Source of the DNA: Flavobacteriales bacterium UBA3431
GTDB lineage: Bacteria > Bacteroidota > Bacteroidia > Flavobacteriales > Schleiferiaceae
Assembly (NCBI GenBank): GCA_002381225.1
Contig: DFSS01000014.1
Span: forward strand, 1-9,754
Direction of reading: 5' to 3'
DNA: 9,754 bases
In this document: one piece after another, positions 1-7,500 of the stretch
How positions within the stretch are numbered: the stretch's first letter is position 1
Layout: the number at the start of each line of letters is the position of its first letter
The notes under the pieces: generated by a model
The model's input: only the letters and a program-made list of their open reading frames with translations
Databases searched by the model: none
Told to the model about the DNA's origin: nothing
Program-made: the position numbers and the translations under genes

Positions 1-19
1 ACGAATTGAACGTTCATCA

Positions 20-2014
20 TTAGAATAACAGTTTTAGTTCCAGGGTCGTTTCCGTTCCCTGGTATGTGTCTAAAAGGAAGCTTTGGTCGGTGAATCCAAA
101 CCATTTGTGCCGGAGGTAAAAGCTTACATCCTTCGTGGCCCATATGTCTGCCCCAAAACCATAGGCCCAGCCACGCTGATTCATGGGACGTCCATCTGAA
201 TTGACCATGGTTTGCAAATTCCCCAGGCTGGCGTCGGCGCTGGCCATGCCTACCAAAGTGATGTGCTGATTCCACGAAAGATAGGCCTCATTTTCGAGGG
301 AATATTGGCGGAATAAGGCCCCAGCTGCGACATTCAGAATAGACCACTGATCATCGATGCTGTGTGCGCGCAGTAAGTGGTTGAAGATCCACACCTTGTT
401 CCCCGTCTGAACACGGTACAAGCTCTGCGCCTCCCATTGCGCAAAATGCAAGGGCATCTCCTGAACCACCGCGAGATTGATTTTGTCGTAGGTGTTCCGG
501 AAAATGACATTGGTCCGCGCATAGGGGCCTACTCCAGCGGGGAATTGCCAACGCCAAAAACGACTGCGGGTTAAAGCATTTACAGGATGGCCAAAGGCCA
601 GGGTTTGGGTTCCTCCTTGCCATTCGCGCGAAGCACTGTAGCCCAAATTCAGATAAAGATTCTTGGGATGGTAGGACGCATTCAAATCCAAACCAAAACG
701 GTTATTGGCCAGCTGGCCAAAGCCCAAAAGTGAAGCCCCTGTGGGTTGTAGCACCCCGGAGCTGCCCGCTTGTCCTGCAGGGATGCTATTGATCCCCGCC
801 TCGGAAATGCTCGCATTGACAATCGCTCCCGCATTATTGATGGCCTTGGGGCTGATTGCATAACCGTGGGCTTGAAGCTCTAAAACAGGATTGAGCTGAT
901 AAAGGGCCCGCGTCTGGCCCGCAAAACCTTGCAGACGGCCCAAATCCACACTGCTGTACCCGCTCCAACCGGCTTCGGCATAGGTTTTCCACTTGTCGCC
1001 CTGATAATCCACCTTCCCGGTATGCATGAAGGATCCAAAAGGCTGCCGGAGCATGGAATCCTGATAAGCCTGTTGGTTCATCGTTTGCGCAGACAGCTGC
1101 CAATGTTCCCCGAGGGACTTAATGTACTGTCCGCCAAATGCGCCATTGGGGCGAAGGTCAAAACCTCCATTTTGCTCATTCTTTCCCAAGAGCAATTTCA
1201 CCTGCTGTTCGCCCGGTAGGCCGAGAAGCTCAACTATCCCACCCTGGAAAGCGCGTTTTCCCCAACGCTGTTCTTGGCTAACCTGGCCCTGGGACACGTA
1301 GTTGTTGTACCGCTCAAAAGGACTTAAACCAATGGGATCCCAGGGATTTCGGTCAAAGAGCATGTAGCGGTTGTACCCAATGTACGCCCCCATAGTGAGC
1401 TCAGTCAGTTCATACCAGTGGATGCCGCCTAAACGCACCCCCATGCCTCCCCAAGGGGTCACGACCGTACTGTACAAGTTCATGCCCAAGAGCATGTTCA
1501 TTTGCCCGCCAATTCTGGGCTGTTCCAAAGGCTTGTCGTAATGACCAAGAAGGGTGTCAGTCACGGGCAGGCTATACACCGGCCGAATGTTTCCTTCCAG
1601 AAATTGAAAGCCAAATAGGTCCATACCCCACGTCGCCCCCTTGCCTGCTTTGCCGCTGATATTGAGCATAAATTGAGGCAGTTGGCTATCGTCGCCGATG
1701 AAGATGTCTCGTTTGGGAAGCGGATAGCCCGTCACCGCTTCATACCCCGTTGGCAGGTAGCGGTAGTCCATGAAGTAGCGGTAGTATCCGCCTGCATTAA
1801 AGGATCGCAATCGCGCCGGCTCGACTTTGGGAAGCACGCCAAAATCCATTTCAGGAAAAGCGTGGGCTTGAAATATGTGGATCCCTTGGTAGGGAAGCGC
1901 ATCCCACTGCCTCGTTTCGAGGAGCGGCAAACTATCTTGGGCATTTGCCACCAAGCCTTGCCCGGCCAAAACCGCTGCGAAGACCACTTTCAGGTAAAAA
2001 GCGTTCGGGCTCAT
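20..2014 (-). CDS. Putative outer-membrane beta-barrel protein, function unknown
   Basis: I do not recognise a named family. The 664-residue product starts with a Sec signal peptide (hydrophobic residues about 9-22, cleavage likely after V-A-N-A25). The mature part is rich in aromatic and glycine residues in alternating short segments, as in transmembrane beta-strands, and it ends in L-E-L-K-L-L-F with a terminal phenylalanine, a usual outer-membrane beta-barrel signature. No TonB box, plug domain, catalytic motif or lipobox is visible, so it looks like a porin-like or scaffold barrel and not a TonB-dependent receptor. Its ATG overlaps the stop codon of the upstream hydrolase gene as ATGA (2011-2014), implying one transcript and coupled translation, and so a functional link to that enzyme. 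It might pass or anchor a polysaccharide or the enzyme's product; this is inference. Only 19 bases follow the stop inside the window, with no terminator seen. The beta-barrel call is fairly secure; any transport role is not. Confidence 0.72.
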   Translation of the reverse strand: MSPNAFYLKVVFAAVLAGQGLVANAQDSLPLLETRQWDALPYQGIHIFQAHAFPEMDFGVLPKVEPARLRSFNAGGYYRYFMDYRYLPTGYEAVTGYPLPKRDIFIGDDSQLPQFMLNISGKAGKGATWGMDLFGFQFLEGNIRPVYSLPVTDTLLGHYDKPLEQPRIGGQMNMLLGMNLYSTVVTPWGGMGVRLGGIHWYELTELTMGAYIGYNRYMLFDRNPWDPIGLSPFERYNNYVSQGQVSQEQRWGKRAFQGGIVELLGLPGEQQVKLLLGKNEQNGGFDLRPNGAFGGQYIKSLGEHWQLSAQTMNQQAYQDSMLRQPFGSFMHTGKVDYQGDKWKTYAEAGWSGYSSVDLGRLQGFAGQTRALYQLNPVLELQAHGYAISPKAINNAGAIVNASISEAGINSIPAGQAGSSGVLQPTGASLLGFGQLANNRFGLDLNASYHPKNLYLNLGYSASREWQGGTQTLAFGHPVNALTRSRFWRWQFPAGVGPYARTNVIFRNTYDKINLAVVQEMPLHFAQWEAQSLYRVQTGNKVWIFNHLLRAHSIDDQWSILNVAAGALFRQYSLENEAYLSWNQHITLVGMASADASLGNLQTMVNSDGRPMNQRGWAYGFGADIWATKDVSFYLRHKWFGFTDQSFLLDTYQGTETTLELKLLF
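2011..2014 (-). promoter_or_regulatory. ATGA stop/start overlap coupling hydrolase and barrel genes
   Basis: On the minus strand the four bases read ATGA: the TGA ends the hydrolase and the ATG begins the beta-barrel gene. Such overlaps commonly allow a terminating ribosome to restart. No Shine-Dalgarno sequence is obvious upstream, as is usual in Bacteroidota. This supports production of the two proteins from one message in linked amounts. Confidence 0.75.
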
Positions 2015-3495
2015 GGTTGTTCGTTCAGGGGTATGGGCATAAACTCTAGGGCACGAGACGGACGTTCTTGAGGTCCGCGAGGCTCCACAAAGAAGGGCAA
2101 GTTTCCGTAGGCCACAAATCCCTCGGCTTCCAGGTATACAAAGATTCGATATGGACCTGGTTTTGAGGGCGTTCTGAATGCCAGGGGATTTCCGCGGTAG
2201 GTCCCCGGCTTCATGCGGCCCAGCGATTTATAGGATAAACTCGGAGGACGACTCTCCGCATCGCCTCCAGATTTAATATCCGTGCTCTCCGGAAGTATTT
2301 CATACCAAAGCTTTGCTCCTTTCACGCGATCCGCAATCATGAAGTCCACGGGGACGGCTACTTTTTCGCCTGCACGAAGTACGGGAGGAGCACCACCAAT
2401 CGATACAATCGAAGCAGGAGCGGGAATTCGATCCGCTTGAGAGAAATGTCCCTGCCAGGATTGGCTAACACTCCAGAGCGTTTCGGTGGGTTTGCCTTTT
2501 TCTGTGTGCAAGCCATACCACGTAGAGGTTGTTTCTTGCTTTTGGCCCCACAAAAAAGCATAGCTCCCCAAACAAGTGCGTCGCTCTGCATAAATCTTTT
2601 CAGCATACCGCCGGCCATAACTCTCTGCTTTGCTCCCCGATGTCTGCTCAATCGGGGCACCCCAGTTCGCACGTGCTACTTCCCAATGTCCGTTGGGGCC
2701 CCATTCAGTAATCATGTAGGGACCAGTCCAGCCATAGCGTTCAATTTGACTCGGCAGTTTATCCAGGTCTCCGTAGGTATTGATCCCGTAAAAGTCCAGA
2801 CTAGGGCAGCGTTCTTTGATGAGAAACACCTCGGTGGAGTCCAAGCCCGCGGTGATAGTCGTCACGGGATGGTTCGGATCCTTGCGCTGGATCATGGCGG
2901 CAATGTCCTCCACGGCATACCACACATTGGTGTTGCTGTAGTTCAGATCGACTTCATTTCCGACCGACCATGCCAGGAGGGCGGGATGGTCCTTGAGCTG
3001 ATCAATGACTTGGGAAAACATTTCCAACTGGGACGCCACACGCTCCGCATTGTCATAATCAAACCCGTGGCGCTCGTGCTGCACCCACAAACCCATCATC
3101 ACGGTGATGCCGTGGCGGTGTGCTTCATCCAAAATTTCTTTGGCATTGTCATGGCTCCAAGTCCGGATGCTGTTGCCCCCAAAACGAGCGACATCGGCGA
3201 TGTATTCGATCCCTCCTGCGCCCCGCACATAGTAGGGTGAACCGTTGCGCATGAAGGTGTAACCGCCATCAATTGTTCGCTCTACACTTGTTGGAATAGG
3301 ACCCTCTTGGCCGGCGGCATGATAGGCCGTGAACCAAAGGATTCCCATGGTGGTTAAAAGGAAACGGATGGATGCGCCGATCCAGGATGTGAGGGATTGA
3401 ACCAAAGCCTTGAAAATTTTCACCAAGTTATGGTACAAAAAACAATTTCTATCCAAAATTGTCGTATTATTGTCCATAGTACTATTATTCAACAA
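2011..3495 (-). CDS. Secreted clan GH-A glycoside hydrolase, GH2 TIM-barrel-like
   Basis: Likely an exported glycosidase or transglycosidase with a (beta/alpha)8 barrel. Numbering from the ATG at 3495, the barrel spans about residues 75-350. It has the clan GH-A pair of catalytic glutamates: E181 in W-S-V-G-N-E (acid/base, strand 4) and E264 in M-I-T-E-W-G-P-N-G (nucleophile, strand 7). Other landmarks are G-G-N-S-I-R-T-W near 106-113 and F-L-W-G-Q-K-Q-E near 314-321. Residues about 360-472 look like a C-terminal beta-sandwich. It lacks the N-terminal sugar-binding and Ig-like domains of full-length GH2 enzymes and is about half their size. The start is uncertain. The first 24 residues are Asn/Thr-rich, come from AT-rich DNA, and leave only 14 bp to the divergent ATG. 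A GTG at 3423 (signal peptide running to about A60-A-G-Q) or the ATG at 3348 may be the true start. Substrate cannot be read from sequence. It is the first gene of a coupled pair. Confidence 0.85.
   Translation of the reverse strand: MLNNSTMDNNTTILDRNCFLYHNLVKIFKALVQSLTSWIGASIRFLLTTMGILWFTAYHAAGQEGPIPTSVERTIDGGYTFMRNGSPYYVRGAGGIEYIADVARFGGNSIRTWSHDNAKEILDEAHRHGITVMMGLWVQHERHGFDYDNAERVASQLEMFSQVIDQLKDHPALLAWSVGNEVDLNYSNTNVWYAVEDIAAMIQRKDPNHPVTTITAGLDSTEVFLIKERCPSLDFYGINTYGDLDKLPSQIERYGWTGPYMITEWGPNGHWEVARANWGAPIEQTSGSKAESYGRRYAEKIYAERRTCLGSYAFLWGQKQETTSTWYGLHTEKGKPTETLWSVSQSWQGHFSQADRIPAPASIVSIGGAPPVLRAGEKVAVPVDFMIADRVKGAKLWYEILPESTDIKSGGDAESRPPSLSYKSLGRMKPGTYRGNPLAFRTPSKPGPYRIFVYLEAEGFVAYGNLPFFVEPRGPQERPSRALEFMPIPLNEQP
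3411..3422. promoter_or_regulatory. Perfect 12-bp palindrome in divergent region (possible operator)
   Basis: TGAAAATTTTCA is a perfect inverted repeat just downstream (on the minus strand) of a candidate -7 box, where a transcription start for the hydrolase would be expected. It would lie in the coding part if the 3423 or 3495 start is used, and in the leader if the 3348 start is used. An AT-rich palindrome can arise by chance, so the operator role is speculative. Confidence 0.25.
3423..3430 (-). promoter_or_regulatory. Candidate Bacteroidota -7 element for the hydrolase operon
   Basis: On the minus strand this reads TAACTTGG, one mismatch from the Bacteroidota -7 consensus TAnnTTTG. A TTTTGG lies upstream, but about 22 bp away, slightly longer than the usual 19-21 bp spacing to the -33 TTG. 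If used, transcription would begin near 3415 and translation would have to start at the 3348 ATG. Support is weak. Confidence 0.2.
3457..3474. repeat. Two direct ATTGTC copies spaced by 11 bp
   Basis: ATTGTC occurs at 3458-3463 and again at 3469-3474, in phase with about one turn of the DNA helix, inside the divergent control region and overlapping the candidate rightward promoter. Helically phased direct repeats are a common layout for tandem regulator half-sites. With six-base units this may be chance. Confidence 0.2.
3465..3472 (+). promoter_or_regulatory. Candidate -7 element for the rightward glycan operon
   Basis: TATTATTG matches TAnnTTTG with one mismatch and would place transcription initiation near 3479-3480, about 30 bases before the ATG at 3510. 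No clear -33 TTG is found 19-21 bp upstream, so the promoter would probably need an activator or be weak. The surrounding DNA is strongly AT-rich compared with the coding regions. Confidence 0.22.
3476..3485. promoter_or_regulatory. Perfect 10-bp palindrome at the expected rightward start site
   Basis: ATAGTACTAT is self-complementary and lies just after the candidate -7 box, overlapping the predicted transcription start of the rightward operon. The position suits a repressor operator. It differs in sequence from the other palindrome at 3411-3422, so a shared regulator is not implied. Confidence 0.22.
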
Positions 3496-3509
3496 CCAAA
3501 AACCAACTC
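3495..3509 (+). promoter_or_regulatory. A-rich translation leader of the double-module gene
   Basis: ACCAAAAACCA (3495-3505) precedes the ATG at 3510, and the same 11 bases recur at 9197-9207 in front of the PKD lipoprotein gene. No Shine-Dalgarno motif is present. Unstructured A-rich leaders favour initiation in Bacteroidota, which supports both chosen start codons. Confidence 0.4.
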
Positions 3510-4493
3510 ATGAAAAAAACGCTTACTCTAATGGCCATGGCTATTCTGGGAAGTGCTTTTGCACAAACCAACGTCACCTTCCAGGTTGACATGAACAACT
3601 ACACGGGTAGCTTCACGACCCCCGAGGTCAACGGCACCTTTAACAACTGGTGTGGCAACTGTGCCGCGATGACCGACGCAGACGGCGATAACGTTTGGGA
3701 AGTCACAATCGCGTTGACTGCAGGCGACACTGTCGAGTACAAATTCTCCCATGATGCGTGGACTGGTCAAGAAATGAATGATCCCACCGCTCCATGCACC
3801 AACGGCAACGCTACCTACACCAACCGTGTTTTGGTTGTTCCAGCTGCCGCAACGACCCTTCCCGCAGTATGCTGGGCGTCATGCGATCCTTGTAGCTCCG
3901 CTCCAGCCACGGCAAACATCACCTTCCAAGTGGACATGCAGTTGTACACGGGAAGCTTCACCACCCCTGAGGTTAATGGAACCTTTAACGGCTGGTGTGG
4001 TAACTGTGCTGCCATGTCTGACGCCAACGGCGACAATGTTTGGGACGTGACCATCACGTTGAACGTAGGTGACACGGTTGAGTACAAGTACTCTCACGAC
4101 AACTGGACCGGTCAGGAAATGAATGACCCCACGGCTCCATGTACCAACGGCAACGCGACCTACACAAACCGTGTATTGGTTGTATCGCAGTCGGACACAT
4201 TGGACGTGGTTTGCTGGGCTTCTTGTAACGCCTGCTCTGGCATCGGCATGGAGGAGAACGCCGTTCTCATGACCTTGACCCCCAATCCTGCTAACAGCGT
4301 TTTGAGCATCGATTTCGTTGGAGCCCATGGCGCATACCAAATCATGAACCTCAACGGTCAGACTGTGGCTGCTGGTTCATTGGTTCGCGGCGAAAACCAA
4401 GTCATCACGGCTTCTTTGCCCAACGGCATGTACATGGTACGTGTAGCGGGTGAGCAAGGTGAAACCATTCAAAAGCTCGCTATTCGCCACTAA
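3510..4493 (+). CDS. T9SS-secreted protein with two CBM20/48-like modules
   Basis: A 327-residue exported protein with no catalytic domain, probably a secreted or cell-surface glycan-binding protein. It has a signal peptide (M-K-K-T start, hydrophobic to A-F-A18). Two tandem modules follow at about 21-134 and 136-244, each running from (N)-V/I-T-F-Q-V-D-M through V-N-G-T-F-N-x-W to a cysteine-rich V-C-W-A-S-C end. The V-N-G-T-F-N-x-W and D-x-D/N-G-D-N-V-W motifs resemble early-set carbohydrate-binding folds of the CBM20/CBM48/AMPK-glycogen-binding type. Each module has six cysteines at matching places (48, 51, 96, 121, 125, 128 in the first), suggesting disulfides. Residues about 254-327 match a T9SS type A sorting domain: L-T-P-N-P-A near 256, G-M-Y-M-V-R-V, and a C-terminal K-L-A-I-R-H. 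The ATG at 3510 follows an A-rich leader. It heads the SusCD operon, so capture of the imported glycan is the likely role. The exact ligand is unknown. Confidence 0.85.
   Translation: MKKTLTLMAMAILGSAFAQTNVTFQVDMNNYTGSFTTPEVNGTFNNWCGNCAAMTDADGDNVWEVTIALTAGDTVEYKFSHDAWTGQEMNDPTAPCTNGNATYTNRVLVVPAAATTLPAVCWASCDPCSSAPATANITFQVDMQLYTGSFTTPEVNGTFNGWCGNCAAMSDANGDNVWDVTITLNVGDTVEYKYSHDNWTGQEMNDPTAPCTNGNATYTNRVLVVSQSDTLDVVCWASCNACSGIGMEENAVLMTLTPNPANSVLSIDFVGAHGAYQIMNLNGQTVAAGSLVRGENQVITASLPNGMYMVRVAGEQGETIQKLAIRH
3570..4259 (+). repeat. Intragenic tandem duplication, 345-bp unit, two copies
   Basis: Copy 1 begins at 3570 and copy 2 at 3915, exactly 345 bp (115 codons) apart. Over the first 90 residues of each copy I count 78 identical and 12 changed, mostly conservative. 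The last 23 residues of that block (E-M-N-D-P through V-L-V-V) are identical although seven codons differ synonymously. The inter-module linker of copy 2 is one residue shorter. This is a domain duplication held under protein-level constraint, not a fresh copy. Confidence 0.9.
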
Positions 4494-4508
4494 ACGTGGT
4501 TTTGTGTT

Positions 4509-4551
4509 GAGAAGGAGAGCCCGTAGCGAAAGCGCGGGCTTTCCCATTCTC
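4509..4551 (+). terminator. Strong hairpin, probable (partial) terminator before susC
   Basis: GAGAAGG-A-G-AGCCCG at 4509-4523 pairs with CGGGCT-T-T-CC...TTCTC at 4535-4551 (one G-T pair and a two-base bulge). Inside lies a second small stem GC-GAAA-GC (4526-4533) capped by a GNRA tetraloop. The stem is followed by TTTCCC and later CCTTTTCC, not a long U-tract, so it may be a leaky intrinsic terminator or a 3' mRNA-stabilising structure. It begins 16 bases after the stop of the double-module gene and ends 33 bases before the susC ATG. I see no convincing promoter after it, so susC may depend on read-through. Confidence 0.65.
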
Positions 4552-4584
4552 ACCTTTTCCGTCAGCCTTCATCCCTCTTCTCCC

Positions 4585-7500
4585 ATGCGTACATTCCTTC
4601 GATTTTCTTTCGTACTTCTGCTCACAACGAGCCTATCTGGAATCGCTTCGGCCCAAACGATCGCCCTCACTGGACAAGTGACGGATCGCTCGGATCGCAG
4701 CCCTGTACAGGCCATTGTATCCGTTTTACCGAACGGCACATCCAAGACCGGTACGGATTTTCAAGGTCGTTTTAGCCTTGAGGTTCGAATAGGTGATTCG
4801 CTTTTAGTCGAAGCTTTTGGATACGGCAGCAAACGCCTCAAGGTAACTTCTTCGCAACCCCTTGCCATTGCTTTGGCACCGAACCAAGTAGATTTGGGCG
4901 AGGTAGTCGTCACTGGCTACGGGAGTTCCACCAAAAAAGAAATGACGGGGGCGACCTCGGTGGTAAAAAGTGATGAAATCACCAAACTCAATATCCCCCG
5001 CATGGACCAAGCCCTTCAGGGTCAAGTCGCAGGGGTTGTCATCAACACCAATTCGGGATCCCCTGGTGGTTCCACCAGCATTCGCATCCGCGGATTGAGC
5101 ACCTTTGGAGACAATGATCCACTGATCTTGGTGGACGGCGTTGTGTATGATTCAGAAGGATTGAACGCCTTGAATCCCAACGACATTGCTTCCATCAACG
5201 TCTTGAAGGATGGCACCGCCTCCATCTTTGGCGTTCGTGCAGCCAATGGCGTCATCCTAATTGAGACAAAAAAAGGCCAAAAAGGGGGCGCACCTGTGTT
5301 TGAATATGCTTCCTACCTCGGTGTGCAGCAAACCGCCAAGCGTTTGGGCCTACTTAATGCCCAAGAATACGCCGTCTTGAAAAACAACGCCTTCCTCAAC
5401 GGCGGGCAAGACCAACCCTTTGCCAACACTGCCTTGGGTGTCGGAACCGATTGGCAGGATGCAGTCTTTCAATCCGCGATGACATCCAGTCATAGCTTGA
5501 GCGCTACCGGAAGCTCCAACCAAACCACCTACTCCATCGGAGGATCCTACTTCACCCAAGATGGTATCGTGGGTGGCGACAAGAGTAATTTTTCGCGCTA
5601 CAACGGCCGTGTAAACCTCAGCACGGATATGACAAGCCGCTTGCGCCTGAATTCCGTCTTTTTATTCACCCACGAGGAGCGCAAAACCCTTCCCGAGAAC
5701 GGCATTGGTTCGGTCCTTTTTAACACCATCAATGCCTACCCTACGGAACCTTTAGTGGAAGAAGATGGTCGATACAGCTATCTCGCGCTGGTGAGCGATA
5801 TCATCAACCCGATCGCCCAAATGGCGAATACCTACAACCAAACGGGAGTGAATAAATTCGTTGGCAAGGAAGAGCTGGCCTGGACCGTGAACGAGTCGTT
5901 GACGTGGACAAATCGCTTCAATTACAACTATGCCTTGGTGGATGGCCGCGTGTTCTCTCCCTTGGTGTGGTACGGACCGGGCAAAGCACAGAACACGGCT
6001 GTCAATGCCGATCTGGACGCACCGATGGTCACCTTGGCCGAGGGCTTTAGCCTTGAGCGGGGGCCAAGTGTTTACCAGCACCGCGACACCTATGGAGACC
6101 TCACGTTTGAATCCTACCTCAACTACGACCGGACCTTCGGCGAAGACCACCATGTAAAAGCCACCGCAGGTACGAGCGTTTTTACCCGTCAGGGCAAAGG
6201 GCTCGGAGCGTGGGCCTTTAACATCCCCAACAATAGCTGGGACTACGCCGATATTTCCGCGAGCCAAGCGGCCGGCGGGTACTTGAATGGTGCCAGCAGC
6301 TTTTTCTTTGAAGAGCGTCTTCTGTCCGCTTTTGGCCGTGCAGAGTATGCATACAAGAGCCGCTACCTCGTCTCAGGCGTGCTGCGCCGTGACGGGAGTT
6401 CCAAATTTGGTCCCAATGCACGCTGGGGCATTTTCCCTGCCATCTCTGGTGCCTGGGTCATTTCTGACGAGCCCGCCTACCGTTGGGCTCAAACCATTGA
6501 TTTTGCGAAACTGCGTGCCAGCTTTGGCGTCGCAGGCAACGACCAAATCCCCAACTTCGCCTACCGTGCTTTGCTGAATGGCGAAGGAGTCTATCCTTTT
6601 AATGATCTGCTCACTCCCGGTGTGGCCATTGGACGTGCCTCCAACCCGGACTTGAAATGGGAAACAACCCGTCAAGCCAATCTTGGCCTCGACTTGCGGA
6701 TCCGTAACGCCCTGAACATCACGTTGAACGCATTTGAGAAGCGCACGAGCGACCTGCTGTTCCAACCCGAAGTTTCCGGGGTTTTAGGCACGTATAGTGC
6801 AGGCGGCTACCCTCCTTTCATCAATGCAGGCGATGTACGAAACCGCGGGGTAGAATTGGAGATGGCCTACGCCACCAAGCCCACCCGTACGGGTCAGTTT
6901 ACTGCCAGCTTCAACGCCACGTACCTTCAGAACAAAGTTCTCCGCGTCCCGGATGGGGTGGACTTTATTCCCGGTGCCGGATTTGGCGTGGGCGGCAATG
7001 TGGCGACACGTTTTGAGGCGGGTTTCCCCATCGGGTACTTCCATGGGTTTGTAACGGATGGCATCTTCCAGTCTCAAGCCGAAATTGATAACAGCCCCGT
7101 TGTTCAAGCAGGAGCGCGCCCAGGCGACCTTCGCTTTGTGGATGTGAACGGGGATGGCGTCATCAACTTCAGCAATAATTCGGACAAGACCCAAATTGGA
7201 TCCCCCATTCCTGACTTCACCCTAGGCTTAAACTTGAGCTACCGCTACAAAGCTTTTGATGTCAGCACCAACCTCTATGCCGCCATTGGCCAGGAGATTA
7301 TCCGCAACTATGAGCGCCAGCAGCCCTATGCGAATATGTTGGACTACACCATTGGACGCTGGACTGGAAACGGCAGCAGCAATGACGTACCACGCTTAAC
7401 AACTTCACTGACCCGGAACACCGTATTCTCTGATTTCTTTGTAGAAAAAGGGGATTTCTTGCGCGTCCGAAATCTCCAAATGGGTTACACCTTGTCTGAA

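Noticed and set aside
1..19. Sequence left of the beta-barrel stop codon
   Set aside because: Only 19 bases are visible; no hairpin or gene start can be supported.
2437..3240. Long plus-strand open frame (267 codons) opposite the hydrolase gene
   Set aside because: It is fully antisense to a gene with clear catalytic motifs, its product has no signal or recognisable domain and an odd His/Pro/Cys-rich composition, so it is a frame shadow.
3570..4259. Repeats as a CRISPR array or mobile-element remnant
   Set aside because: There are only two long in-frame units with no spacers, terminal inverted repeats or transposase; they are protein domain repeats.
4450..4584. 45-codon N-terminal extension of SusC
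   Set aside because: It overlaps the end of the preceding gene in another frame and spans the hairpin; the Arg/Ser-rich extension would bury the clean signal peptide that begins at 4585.
7141..7170. D-V-N-G-D-G motif in SusC as an EF-hand or dockerin
   Set aside because: It is a single loop in the usual position for SusC barrel loops, with no second repeat or dockerin helices.
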